64,000 nt of DNA from Candidatus Sabulitectum silens (GCA_001875255.1 MJAN01000010.1:19398-83397), one strand, 5' to 3'; positions 30,369-39,658 are shown, numbered from the stretch's first letter. The notes: generated from the letters alone by a model not told the origin. Made by a program: numbers and translations.

Positions 30369-31385
30369 CTACCTCCTTCCCTTCAGTTTGACGTTCTTGT
30401 GGAAACCTCCCGCGAAGTAGGCGATGTTTCCCAGAATTACAAGGAAAATGATGAGAAGGTGCGCAATGGACTGAACGTCCATGCCTATGAAGGCAGCCCC
30501 GGGTACCGGGGAATGCTGCGCCCTCTCGACGCCGTCTTCGCTCCAGCCCATGAGCAGGGTTTCGTACTCGGCGGCGCCACGAAGCCCACCGAGCTGCCCT
30601 ATTATCTGATTGGACTGAACATAGATGAGGTAATCGGTTGCCATGACCGCCGTAACCCCGAAGGCCACCGGAAGGCCTATCTTCTCCCGGCCGTAGATTA
30701 TCCACATTGTGCAGACGCTTGAGCCGGCGGCGGTGAAGGCGAGGTCCACGTCCCGGAGGCTCTTGTGGTCCTGGTACATGGGCATTTGTTCCACCGGGTT
30801 CCCCGCAACATCCTGGGGGAACTGTGAGACGATGGAACTTGTCATGCCAAGTATGACCAGATGGAAATAGGGAAGATAGCCCAGGAAGGCAATATCACGG
30901 CCTTCAAACACCCATCCCTGGGCATTGTCGGGAAGTGTGTTTCCCCTGGCTATCCACTCGGCCTCTATCTCGTCGCGGTCGGTTATTCCCTGTTCTCTCA
31001 GTTCAGCCCAGTCGTCCCAGCGGACCATCTGAAAGTGACCGTCGTTCATAGGGTTGGTCAGCTCTTCTATGGCAATGGAGGCAAGGCCCTGCCCCAGTGG
31101 TGTGTAGCTGGTAACATAGGCGGGAACCTTCCTGGCGAAGGCATGACGGAGAACGGCGACACCCATGGGCTGGTTCTCAGCGGCGGTGCCGGGGTCGAAG
31201 TCGAAGCTTACCATGATAGCGTTGTCGGAATCCAGGTTCTCTATGTAGTCATACACGGAGATCACTTCCTGGGAGGGCAGTACGGGAAGCCCCAGGGGAG
31301 TGAAGAAGGGTATGATACAAGCCAGGCCTATGGTCAGAAAGATCCAGCGCCTGTCAACATTCAGCATTTTTTCCCAGATGTTCAT
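30369..31385 (-). CDS. Operon membrane protein B with large extracytoplasmic domain
   Basis: About 338 residues from ATG 31385. One helix at the N terminus (RRWIFLTIGLACIIPFF), a soluble part of about 140 residues (VISVYDYIENLDSDNAIMVS, VLRHAFARKVPAYVTSYTPL and VRWDDWAELREQGITDRDEI), then three or four helices (YFHLVILGMTSSIVSQF, GLPVAFGVTAVMATDYLIYV, HLLIIFLVILGNIAYFAGG). I do not recognise a family. The soluble part has a Rossmann-like alternation, but I see no nucleotide-binding motif. It is flanked three bases to one side and eleven to the other by operon members. Confidence 0.75.
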   Translation of the reverse strand: MNIWEKMLNVDRRWIFLTIGLACIIPFFTPLGLPVLPSQEVISVYDYIENLDSDNAIMVSFDFDPGTAAENQPMGVAVLRHAFARKVPAYVTSYTPLGQGLASIAIEELTNPMNDGHFQMVRWDDWAELREQGITDRDEIEAEWIARGNTLPDNAQGWVFEGRDIAFLGYLPYFHLVILGMTSSIVSQFPQDVAGNPVEQMPMYQDHKSLRDVDLAFTAAGSSVCTMWIIYGREKIGLPVAFGVTAVMATDYLIYVQSNQIIGQLGGLRGAAEYETLLMGWSEDGVERAQHSPVPGAAFIGMDVQSIAHLLIIFLVILGNIAYFAGGFHKNVKLKGRR

Positions 31386-31396
31386 GTTCACCCCCC

Positions 31397-32065
31397 CTAC
31401 TTTCCTGCTCCGCCGAGCCAATTACGCTCGACGCCGAAGATGATCTTAAGCTGTGTAGCAAGAATACCGAAACCCACGCCGAGGGAAATGGCCCTTTTGG
31501 CGGCGGTGTTCGGGTAGCGGAGTATCCAAAGGCCGATCTTCGGGAACCAGTCGCCAATGAGTTCACCTATTGGCACCTGTCCCAGCATGACCACCACCGC
31601 CGCAAGAAGCAGCACTGTGGCCAGGGCGGACTTGGCCCTGAAGGCCCTGAAGGCGGCGCTGGCGATGTAGAAGGCCAGAAGGCTGAACATTGTTGACTGT
31701 ATGGGAACCTGGATGTTCATGTAGGCAAAGTCGAAAACACCCTGGGAGGTTCTGTCCCCACCCATGCTCTGGAGCATTCCTCCTCCGATGGCCTCGGGGA
31801 GGACAAGGGCGAAGAAAGGAACCATGTAAAGAGGAATGAGCACCGCCCAGCTGTATGGCCAGTTCTTTGCCTTCCTCTTGATCTTGTGATTGTGGAGCCT
31901 TGTGAGGCTGCCAACACCGAGAATAAGGGCGAAGGCGCCTACTATCGGCACCCATTCGGTGTAGTAGTCGAAGAGCGTCTGCGAATACTGGTGGGGTATG
32001 AAATACTGAATGATGAACAGTATTCCGCCCACCATGACTATCGCAAGAGGAACGGATCTTTTCAT
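31397..32065 (-). CDS. Operon membrane protein A
   Basis: 222 residues, five or six membrane helices: LAIVMVGGILFIIQYFIP, WVPIVGAFALILGVGSLT, WAVLIPLYMVPFFALVLP, VPIQSTMFSLLAFYIASAAF, ALATVLLLAAVVVMLGQVP. A positive loop (HNHKIKRKAKNW) follows helix two. The C-terminal segment RYPNTAAKRAISLGVGFGIL is amphipathic. I do not recognise a family. It follows the DUF6754 gene by 22 bases. Confidence 0.75.
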   Translation of the reverse strand: MKRSVPLAIVMVGGILFIIQYFIPHQYSQTLFDYYTEWVPIVGAFALILGVGSLTRLHNHKIKRKAKNWPYSWAVLIPLYMVPFFALVLPEAIGGGMLQSMGGDRTSQGVFDFAYMNIQVPIQSTMFSLLAFYIASAAFRAFRAKSALATVLLLAAVVVMLGQVPIGELIGDWFPKIGLWILRYPNTAAKRAISLGVGFGILATQLKIIFGVERNWLGGAGK

Positions 32066-32087
32066 TTAGTCCTCTCCTTTCGGTGGG

Positions 32088-33415
32088 CTAGTCCAGTACA
32101 GACATGGTTAAGAGATCCTTGAGCCAGGCCAGTGTTTCCGTGCCGGCTATCATATCAGTTAATGAAAGCAGAATGCTCAGAGTGATGATCGCCATGATTA
32201 TTCCCTTGCAGGCATCCTGCCCCTTGATGGAACCAAGCTGCTTGGGCTCCCTGCCCAGATAGGCGCTTGCGGCGTAGAGCTCTTCGCCTATCAGGGTGTA
32301 GTCGCAGGTTGTGATGAAGAAGGGAAGCTGTGTAACCGCGTCGGTACCGGCTATCTGGATGGCCCCGGAAAGGGAACCGGTTTCTGCGAGAATGAGGGAT
32401 TCCGCCCAGAACATTCCCAGGTAGAAGTTCGTTGCTGGTTTGTCTCGCATCATGATACCGTTCACACCTGCCACGAAGGCGAACTGACTCTGGGTGAGGA
32501 AGAAAACGCTGTCTTTGTCGAAGGCGTCGGGTCTGCCCGCTTCAAGATAGCCCTGGCGGACGGTTTCCTCGGCTATGGTGTAAACTATGGGATCTCGGTT
32601 GGGGACAAGAAGCGGTGTCTGGTACTCGGCCACCTTCTTGGCCACACGGCCTAGAATGGTGAGGCTGGCGATGGTTGCCACATCTCCAATGGTACTCAGG
32701 CCGGGTACATAAAGTATTGGTTTGCCCATTTCGGTGGCCCGGCCGATGGCCTCGTCGATGGCCTCTATACCGGCGATGGGCCTGAGGTACATCTGCACGC
32801 CTCGCTGGGCGGCGTTGAAGTAGAGGAGAATGAGACCCAGAAAGAGGACGCATCCTATGAGAACCCTCACTTTGCCGGTGTGGAACCACTGGTTGGATGC
32901 CACTTCCTGGGCGGGGGTAATCTCGCTTGCCACCTCGGCGCCGTTTATGTATGAGGCGGCAACCTGGTACTCGTACTGAACCCCGGGCTCCACAGGATAG
33001 TCCGGGTCGTAGCCGTCGGTGAAGGAGGTGCCTTCTCCGGTGGCAATGAACCCCACAGGATTCATCTCTTCCTCGCCGGCTGTTCTTCTGTAGACGGTGT
33101 ATCCCAGGAACGAAAGGTTCTCAGGGGACTCACTGCCGGGTTCAAAGCTCACCTCCAGGGCGTCGCCGGCGTCGTTGGGCCAGTCGGACACCTGGATGGA
33201 ATGGGGGGCTGCATCCCCTGGCCGTCCACCGGGGCGGACATGGCCGCGGGGTCGGCTTCGGAAGCGCCTTCTGTTTCCGTGGCGACCACCTCGCCCGCCG
33301 CATCCGCCGGAAGCTCTGCAGCATCCCCGCCTGGGGGAGCTTCAGTTCCCTGGGCAAAGCCCAGACCGGCGGCCAGCAGCAGTACTGCGAGTATGGCCGG
33401 TACCTTTTTCAGCAT
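32088..33415 (-). CDS. DUF6754-type membrane protein, copy B (one frameshift)
   Basis: ATG 33415 starts a signal peptide (MLKKVPAILAVLLLAAGLGF). Then an Ala/Pro/Glu-rich stretch, a fibronectin-III-like domain (DWPNDAGDALEVSFEPGS, then LSFLGYTVYRRT), a transmembrane helix (VRVLIGCVLFLGLILLYFNA) and the DUF6754 domain (GKPILYVPGLSTIGDVATIA, ..., CDYTLIGEELYAASAYLGRE), closing with a membrane helix. An indel near 33195 separates the leader from the FN3 domain. The domain differs from copy A by only a few residues, so one copy probably arose by recent duplication. It leads a four-gene membrane operon. Confidence 0.82.
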
Positions 33416-33449
33416 TTTTCAACCTTTCAGTTAAAAGTTCACTCTCTGT

Positions 33450-34364
33450 CTATTTGAAAAAGTCGACTATTATATCAGCCACTTCGCACCCACCCTGCTT
33501 GAGGCCCTCGGCTGCCGGCGCCTATGTGGGGGTGGCTATGACCTTGTCGCTTTGTATCAGATCGCAGTTCTCAGAGGTGCTGGGCTCGGTTTCGAACACA
33601 TCGGTGCCCGCGGCGAAGACCTTTCCGGAATCGATGGCCTCCAGCAGGGCTGCCTCGTTGATGGTGCCGCCCCTGGCGCAGTTGACTATTACAACGTCCT
33701 GCTGCATCAGGTCGAACTGGGGTTTGTGGAGGATGTGATGGGTCTCGTCGTTGTGGGGAATGTGGAGGCTGATGAAATTGGCCCTCTCGCAGAGCTCGCT
33801 GAGGGTTACCTTATCGGCGCCTTCCAGGGACTCTTCCTCTATGAAGGGGTCGTAGAAGATCACGTTCATCTCAAAGGCCTTGGCCCTCTTCGCGACCTCC
33901 CTGGCTATTCTGCCGAAACCGATGAGACCCAGGGTTCCGCCCCAGAGTTCCAGGCCCTTGCTGTAATTCTTCTTGTTCCACTGGCCCTGCTTCATGGTCC
34001 TGTCGGCCACGGGTATGTAGCGGCAGCAGGCAAGCATGTGGCCCAGGGCGAGTTCGGCCACCGCCACGGAGCTGGCGCTGGGGGTGTTCCTCACGGCTAT
34101 TCCAAGTTCCTCGGCCTCTTTGACATCTATGTTGTCGAGACCCACACCGCCCCTTACGATGAGCTTCAGCGTGTCCTTGCAGTGCTCCAGAACGGGAACC
34201 CTGACCTTCGTGGCGCTTCTTACGACCATGGCGTCGTATCCCGGTACGGTCTCAAGAAGGGCGTCCTGGTCCATTCCGGTTTTTACGGTAACCTGGTGGC
34301 CGCCCTTTCTGATAGCATCGAGGGCGGAATCTGCAACGGCGTCACAGATCAGAACCTTAGCCAT
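33450..34364 (-). CDS. D-3-phosphoglycerate dehydrogenase-like D-isomer hydroxyacid dehydrogenase (two frameshifts)
   Basis: About 305 residues from ATG 34364, with AGGAGG six bases upstream. D-2-hydroxyacid dehydrogenase fold: VRGGVGLDNIDV, NAD loop GLIGFGRIAREVAKRAKA, the catalytic arginine/glutamate region VNCARGGTINEAALLEAID, and the catalytic His in PHIGA, which is lost to an indel near 33525 (the raw frame reads ATPT and stops). A second indel near 33515 hides the tail, which ends EVADIIVDFFK. Length matches short SerA enzymes without ACT domains. It likely makes 3-phosphohydroxypyruvate for serine. It is 34 bases upstream of the DUF6754 operon and may share its transcript. Confidence 0.85.
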
Positions 34365-34465
34365 TTTAAACCTCCTGATAACATTTAAATTATTGAGTGA
34401 CAATGGAGTAACTCCAGCCTGTGAAAGCTACCCCACATAGGACTTCAAGTCAATGATACAGGCAT

Positions 34466-35386
34466 TTACCCCAGAAGCTTTTCCACCCCTTTCACCATGG
34501 CTATAGCGGTGAGTCCGCAGGCCTCCATTACCTGGTCGGGTGTACCGCTGCAGCCGAATCTGTCATCTATGCCCACGGGAGAGATCCTTACGGGGACCCT
34601 CCTGGAATAGTACTCGGAAACAGCCCCGAAAAGCCCTCCTGCAATCTGGTGATCCTCGGCGGTAACCACAGCCTGTGAGTTCCCGGCCAGATGATCCAGC
34701 AGGCCACCGTCTATGGGTTTTATGCTCACCATATCCGCCACGGAAACCTCTATACCCCTACGGGAGAGAACCTCCGCAGCCTCCAGTGCCCTGGAGACCA
34801 TTGCACCCACAGCTATCAGGGAGGCGTGACGCCCCTCCCGGAGCAGGTGCCCCCTGCCCGGTTCCACTGTGCTTCCCCGGGAGTAAATGCAGGGAAGTGG
34901 GTTCCTGCCGTACCTAATGTAGACAGGGCCGCTGATGTCCAGGGAGGCAATCACCGCCGCCTCGGTCTGGATGGCGTCCGCAGGCACGAGAACAGTCATC
35001 CCCGGAAGGACACGCATAAGGGCGATGTCCTCAAGGGCCTGGTGGGTGCCGCCGTCGGGACCGACGCTGGTGCCGCCGTGGGCGCTCCGATCCTCACCGG
35101 AAGGTTCATGTTGCAGATGGAGGTTCTTATCTGGTCGAAGGCCCTTCCCACGGCGAAAACCGCGTAGGTGCTGTAAAAGGGCATGAAACCCGCAAGGCAA
35201 GGCCGGCGGAGTGCTCCGCCATGTTCTGCTCGGCTATTCCCAGGTTGATGAACCTGTCCGGAAATTTTCCCTGAAGGCCATGGTTCCAGTGGAACGGCTG
35301 ACATCGCCATCCACCACCACGACCCTGTCGGAGATCTCCCCCGCCCGGAGCAGACCCTGCACATATCCTTCTCTGGTGGCCCTCAT
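34466..35386 (-). CDS. Transketolase, C-terminal subunit (three frameshifts)
   Basis: Pyrimidine-binding and C-terminal domains of a split transketolase. The ATG at 35386 overlaps the N-subunit stop (ATGA). After VVVVDGDVSRSTGTMAF the corrected reading gives NLGIAEQNMAEHSAGLALAG, holding the catalytic glutamate, then STYAVFAVGRAFDQIR, GGTSVGPDGGTHQALEDIAL and VRISPVGIDDRFGCSGT. Indels near 35265, 35200 and 35080. About 306 residues. Works with the N-terminal subunit in the non-oxidative pentose phosphate pathway. Confidence 0.93.
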
Positions 35387-36165
35387 TCCAGTTCCTCCAG
35401 GGCCAGCTTCAGTTCCTCCGGGGTGGGCGACCTTCCGTGCCACAGGGCGGAGTTCTCCATGAAGGAAACCCCCTTGCCCTTCACTGTATCGGCGATTATC
35501 ACCAGGGGGCCTCTGTGGGGGGTTTCGAATGCCTTCTTTATGGACTCCCGCCGGTGCCCCTGGCAGCGGGCGACGGTCCAGCCGAAGGCCCGCCATTTGT
35601 CCTCAAGGGGTTCCACCTTCATTATCTCCTCCACCGGGCCGTCGAGCTGCACACGGTTCCTGTCAACAATGGCCGTGAGGTTATTCTGCCGGTTGGCCCC
35701 GGCGGACATAGCGGATTCCCAGATACTTCCCTCCTGCAGCTCGCCGTCGCCCAGTATGCAGAAAACACGGGAGCCGGTTTTCCTGAGCTCCAGGCCCAGG
35801 GCCATTCCGGCGGCTATTCCAAGCCCCTGACCCAGGCTGCCCGTGGAGCAGTCGAGGCCGGGAAGGCTCTGCATGTGGGGATGCCCCTCCAGTCCGGAAC
35901 CGAACTTCCTTAGTTCCCGAAGCCGCTCAACATCGAAATAGCCCCTCCGGGCAAGGACTGCGTAGAGCGCCGGGGCGGCGTGACCCTTTGAAAGGACCAG
36001 CCGGTCCCGTTGATCCCAGTGGGGCTCCCGGGGTCTTATTCTCATTTCATTCCAGTACAGGTGGCACAGTATCTCCACAAGGGAAAGACTGCCGCCGGGA
36101 TGGCCGCTTCCCGCTTCGTGGATCATCTGAAGTATGTCGCGCCTTATGAGGCCTGGCTGGACCAT
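35383..36165 (-). CDS. Transketolase, N-terminal (thiamine-diphosphate-binding) subunit
   Basis: 260 residues from ATG 36165, which overlaps the stop of the transaldolase gene (TGATG). SGHPGGSLSLVEILCHLY at the N terminus and the thiamine-diphosphate motif GDGELQEGSIWESAMSAG, with a downstream VDRNRVQLDG, identify it; SKGHAAPALYAVLA is also standard. As in archaea and some bacteria, transketolase is split into two genes, here adjacent and overlapping. Confidence 0.95.
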   Translation of the reverse strand: MVQPGLIRRDILQMIHEAGSGHPGGSLSLVEILCHLYWNEMRIRPREPHWDQRDRLVLSKGHAAPALYAVLARRGYFDVERLRELRKFGSGLEGHPHMQSLPGLDCSTGSLGQGLGIAAGMALGLELRKTGSRVFCILGDGELQEGSIWESAMSAGANRQNNLTAIVDRNRVQLDGPVEEIMKVEPLEDKWRAFGWTVARCQGHRRESIKKAFETPHRGPLVIIADTVKGKGVSFMENSALWHGRSPTPEELKLALEELE

Positions 36166-36808
36166 CAGTTCCCCGCCGCCGCCCAGTCGTTCCTGAAGGC
36201 TTCCATGCCCTTTTCGGTCAGGGGGTGAAGAATTGCCTTCTTCATGACGGCATAGGGCACTGTTGCAATGTGTGCACCGGCAAGGCAGCTTCGGTGACAT
36301 GGTTCGGGGTCCTTATGGAAGCGGCGATGATCCTGGTGGAAAAACCATGGGCATCGAAAATATCCGCCAGGTCCCGGACCACCTGCATGCCATCGGTCCC
36401 CGCATCGTCCAGTCTTCCCACGAAGGGGCTCACATAGGAAGCTCCGGCGGCGGCGGCAAGGAAGCCCTGGGCGGTGGAGAAGACCAGGGTAACGTTGCAG
36501 GGGATACCCTCGTTTTCAAGAACGGAGCAGGCGGCGATCCCCTGGGGTGTGCAGGGAAGCTTGACAACCACGTTGTCGTGCCAGAGGGACTTCTCCCTTC
36601 CCTCCTTTACCATGCCCTCTTTGTCTTCGCTTATCACCTCGGCGCTCACAGGGCCGTCCACTATGGAACAGATCTCCCGGATTACCTCGGTGAAATCCCT
36701 TCCCTCCCTTGAGATCAGGGTTGGGTTGGTTGTAACGCCGGAAAGAACACCCCATCCGGCAATTTCCCGTATCTCTTCAACATTGGCTGTATCGAGGTAG
36801 AGTTCCAT
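36165..36808 (-). CDS. Transaldolase-like/fructose-6-phosphate aldolase (one frameshift)
   Basis: About 214 residues. [30 protein letters not shown] and [14 protein letters not shown] (with the Schiff-base lysine in VKLP) mark the small TalC/FSA class; [13 protein letters not shown] follows. An indel near 36275 breaks the end; corrected it reads [20 protein letters not shown] and finishes AAAGN. It links fructose-6-phosphate and C3 sugars; together with the transketolase pair it supplies the non-oxidative pentose phosphate route. TalC and FSA activity cannot be separated by eye. Fourteen bases after the helicase gene on the same strand lies its own upstream gap, so one operon is likely. Confidence 0.92.
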
Positions 36809-36822
36809 GGTGCGGTCTCCTT

Positions 36823-38966
36823 CTAGTCGAGGTCCGACGGATGAGCTTTTTCCTTTAGTACAGGTATTGGAACATAACCGGTGAGAAGGGTCTTGGGCTC
36901 GTCAAATCCGAAATTTATACACAGTTCCCATCGCTTCCCCGCTTCTTTGCCCCTATTACGACCCCCTTGCCATATCTGGGGTGCTTGACCAGATTGCCCT
37001 TTCTGTACCCGACACCGGAGGGCACCGGCGGCGGCGAGGGAACCGGGACACCGGGAGATGTATCCTCCACCTCGGGGGTCTCCTTCTGTCCCGTGGCTAT
37101 TTCCGGCAGGAACGGCTGGGTCCCAGGGGGAAGCCTCCCGGTCTGGGTCTCTGGCTGCACCATGTGAGGCACAGCTTCCTTCTGGCCCTGGTCATTCCCA
37201 CATAGAGCAGCCTTCTCTCCTCCTCGAGGTCCTTGGGGGAATACTCCTGGGCCCTTATGAAGGGAAGCATCCCCTCTTCCAGGCCGGATACGAAAACACA
37301 GTCGAACTCCAGTCCCTTGGCGCTGTGAAGGGTCATGAGAACCAGCCTGTCGTCCCCGGTCCAGGTGTCTGAACTGGAGAGAAGGCTCTGCTCAGCAAGA
37401 AAGCCGGGCAGACCACCATCGGGCTCCTGCCGTCGTACTCCGCGGCGTACCTTCTGAACTCCTGTATGTTCTGAAGCCTGCTCTCGTCGGCTATCTCACC
37501 GGAGGAATAGAGGTCGGCTAGTCCGGTGAAGTCTATCACCCTGTCCACAATGTCGCTTGCTGTGTCCCCCTTCGCAACGCCGTCCATGCAGTGCCTCAGG
37601 TTCCTGCCCAGCTTCTCAAGGGCGGATTGCCCCCTTGAGGATATGCCCTGTATGGAAGAACACTTCTCCAGGGCGGATACGATGTCGGTACCGTGCTCCT
37701 CGGCCCAGCGGAAGAAAGCGCTCTGTCCCTTGTCCCCCACACCCCTTGTGGGCTTGTTCACAACCCTTCTGAAACTGGCGGCGTCAACGGGGTTCACTAT
37801 CATTCTGAGGTAGGCCACGATGTCCTTTATCTCCGCCCTTTCAAAGAAACGTACTGTGCCCACCACTTCGTAGGGTATCTGCATCCGTCTGCACATTGTC
37901 TCCAGGGGCCGGGACTGGGCGTTGGTCCTGAAAAGGACCGCGATCTCCTTCCAGGGGGTGCCGTCGGCGGCGGTTTCCCTGGCTGATGACAGGATGAAGT
38001 GGCTTCGTCCTCGGGGGTGAGTGTGTTGTGTATCTTCACCCGGTCACCCCTGCCCAGCACCGGGATCAGGGTCTTGCCGTGCCTGTCACGGTTGTGGCTC
38101 ACGAGGCATGACGCCGCGGTAAGGATGTTCCCGGTGGATCTGTAATTGGTTTCCAGCCTTATGGTGTGGGCTCCTGCGAACTCGGTGGGAAACCTCAGTA
38201 TGTTCTCCACCCGGGCACCCCTCCATCCGTAGATGGACTGGTCATCGTCCCCCACCACCGTGACCACTGTGTTCTCCCCGGTGAATTCCTTCAGTATCTC
38301 ATTCTGCACACGGTTGGTGTCCTGGTACTCATCCACCAGTATCCTTGTGAACATATTGCGGTAGTATTTCCTTATGTCATTATTATGACGGATCGCCGCC
38401 AGGACTTCTGTCAATAAGTCGTCGAAGTCAAAGGCACCGGATTTCCTCAGCTCCTTCTGGTATCCGTCGTAGAGCATGGCCAGGGATTCCATGTAGGGCG
38501 ATGTGGCCGTGGAAAGGGCTTCCTCCGGCGTCAGAAGGTCGTTCTTGCTGTTTGATATGAACCCCTTTGCAGCCGATGGAGTGATCTTCACCGGAAGTGA
38601 GATGGATTTCATGAGTCGCCTGATCAGTGTTTTCTGATCGTCGCCGTCGAATATCGAGAAGTTCTCCGGATGCCCCAGGGCCCTGGCTTCACGGCGGAGC
38701 ATCCAGGCGCATATGCCGTGGAAGGTTCCCATGCGGAGCCGGATGTTGGATGCCCCCAGCTGCCCCTGAACCCTTTCCCGCATCTCCCCGGCGGCCTTGT
38801 TGGTGAAGGTCATGGCAAGAATCTCCCAGGGTTTCGCTATGCCGGTGTCAATAATCCACGCGATCTTTGAAGTAAGGACCCTGGTTTTCCGCTGCCGGCC
38901 CCGGCCAGAACAAGTAGATGACCGCTATTGTATTGTACTGCTTCCTTTTGAGCTTCGTTTAACGAA
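36823..38966 (-). CDS. UvrD/PcrA-type superfamily 1 DNA helicase (about five frameshifts)
   Basis: Walker A reads VLAGAGSGK before an indel at about 38905 (one A missing from GKT), then [27 protein letters not shown] (motif II), [15 protein letters not shown] (motif III), RLETNYRST (motif IV), then [18 protein letters not shown] and [15 protein letters not shown] (motifs V-VI). The corrected C-terminal tail reads [14 protein letters not shown] and ends KAHPSDLD. Indels near 38905, 37990, 37385, 37150 and 36930. About 710 residues. No standard start codon is visible at the beginning (about 38966), probably because of another error. It unwinds DNA in repair and replication. Confidence 0.88.
38954..38966. 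promoter_or_regulatory. Perfect 13-base palindrome at the helicase start
   Basis: TTCGTT-T-AACGAA, lying at the expected helicase start and 14 bases upstream of the first sigma-54 promoter. Candidate operator (for example an SOS repressor site); there is no second example in the window to support it. Confidence 0.3.
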
Positions 38967-38979
38967 TGATGTTATTTTC

Positions 38980-38995
38980 TGGCACGGTATTTGCT
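38980..38995 (+). promoter_or_regulatory. Sigma-54 (RpoN) -24/-12 promoter, module 1
   Basis: TGGCACGGTATTTGCT matches the consensus TGGCACG-N4-TTGCW at every fixed position, with GG and GC ten bases apart. It is repeated exactly at 39409-39424. It drives transcription rightward into the 29-residue peptide gene, start expected near 39006. Confidence 0.85.
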
Positions 38996-39044
38996 TCCTG
39001 TATTCGTGTTTGAGTTTCACGTTGTGGGCGAAAGGACTTAAAGG

Positions 39045-39134
39045 ATGCACAAACCCGGATTCATGAGCTGGCTGACGCTGTCGATAGGAATCGCAGTACT
39101 GCCGCTCCTCATGCTCATAGCCTGGCCGGCCTGA
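39045..39134 (+). CDS. Sigma-54-controlled 29-residue single-helix membrane peptide, module 1
   Basis: ATG 39045 with AAAGGACTTAAAGG upstream; stop 39132-39134. The peptide starts MHKPGFMSWL, continues as one hydrophobic helix and ends LIAWPA. The paralog at 39476 shares the pattern PG-x2-SWL-x-LS with IA-x-LP and a terminal AWP. Same length, 29 residues, and codon changes are mostly conservative, which argues for a real protein. Net positive at the N terminus, so cytoplasmic-side-in is likely. I know of no described family; it could be a toxin-like, stress or regulatory membrane peptide. Confidence 0.75.
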   Translation: MHKPGFMSWLTLSIGIAVLPLLMLIAWPA

Positions 39135-39193
39135 ACCCCTCCCGGGCCCGCCACCGAGCATGAGAGTTTCGCCCATCCTATCCGGGTTACAAT

Positions 39194-39226
39194 ACGGGCA
39201 ATCGGTCGACCCCTCCGATTGCCCGT
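39194..39226 (+). terminator. Hairpin terminator after peptide module 1
   Basis: A 12-base perfect stem (ACGGGCAATCGG / CCGATTGCCCGT), nine-base loop, then CCTCTTTTC. It is conserved with compensatory change in module 2 (39626-39658), so structure matters. The rest of 39227-39408 (about 180 bases, A/T-rich in part) shows no gene. Confidence 0.75.
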
Positions 39227-39408
39227 CCTCTTTTCATATATAATTTCAATCCTGTCTGCGATCCCTGACCACCTGTCAATAAAAAGTTTCTTCATCAGCT
39301 TCAGACGCCCCATTTGCCCCGCCCCTTGAGACTCCACGACTTTAGATGCACGCTTATGTTCATGTATTTCAACAATTTCCAGTTCATCAATAAAACTCTG
39401 TCTGTCTC

Positions 39409-39424
39409 TGGCACGGTATTTGCT
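39409..39424 (+). promoter_or_regulatory. Sigma-54 (RpoN) -24/-12 promoter, module 2
   Basis: The same 16-base match as module 1 (TGGCACGGTATTTGCT). Flanking sequence upstream is not conserved, but TCCTGTAT directly after the promoter is. Confidence 0.85.
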
Positions 39425-39475
39425 TCCTGTATAAATCGTTCGAGTGTCGCGGTTTTCAACGAGAGGACAGAGAGA

Positions 39476-39565
39476 ATGTACAGACCCGGATTAAGAAGCT
39501 GGCTGCTGCTCTCCTTCGCAATCGCGTCGCTGCCGGTATTCATCCTTGTAGCCTGGCCGGTCTGA
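39476..39565 (+). CDS. Sigma-54-controlled 29-residue single-helix membrane peptide, module 2
   Basis: ATG 39476 after GAGAGGACAGAGAGA; stop 39563-39565. Starts MYRPGLRSWL and ends LVAWPV, with a single hydrophobic helix between. Paralog of the module 1 peptide (see there). It has one extra arginine, so its N terminus is more positive. Two copies with separate promoters suggest dosage or distinct timing. Confidence 0.75.
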   Translation: MYRPGLRSWLLLSFAIASLPVFILVAWPV

Positions 39566-39625
39566 TCCCCCTCCCGGACCCGCCAGCAGGGATGAAATAG
39601 TCACCCATCCGATCCGGGTTGCAAT

Positions 39626-39658
39626 ACGGGCAGTCGGCCTACCCCTCCGGCTGCCCGT
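39626..39658 (+). terminator. Hairpin terminator after peptide module 2
   Basis: Stem ACGGGCAGTCGG / CCGGCTGCCCGT with a nine-base loop that, like module 1, ends ACCCCT. One stem pair changes from A-T to G-C relative to module 1, and another becomes a T-G wobble. It ends three bases from the stop of the convergent deoC gene and could serve both. Confidence 0.75.

Noticed and set aside
38925..39176. 83-codon minus-strand ORF over peptide module 1, possible upstream extension of the helicase
   Set aside because: It runs through the hairpin and peptide and then leaves the helicase frame; the true helicase frame differs.
39301..39543. 80-codon minus-strand ORF over peptide module 2
   Set aside because: Antisense to the conserved peptide and promoter; pattern of conservation fits the + strand.
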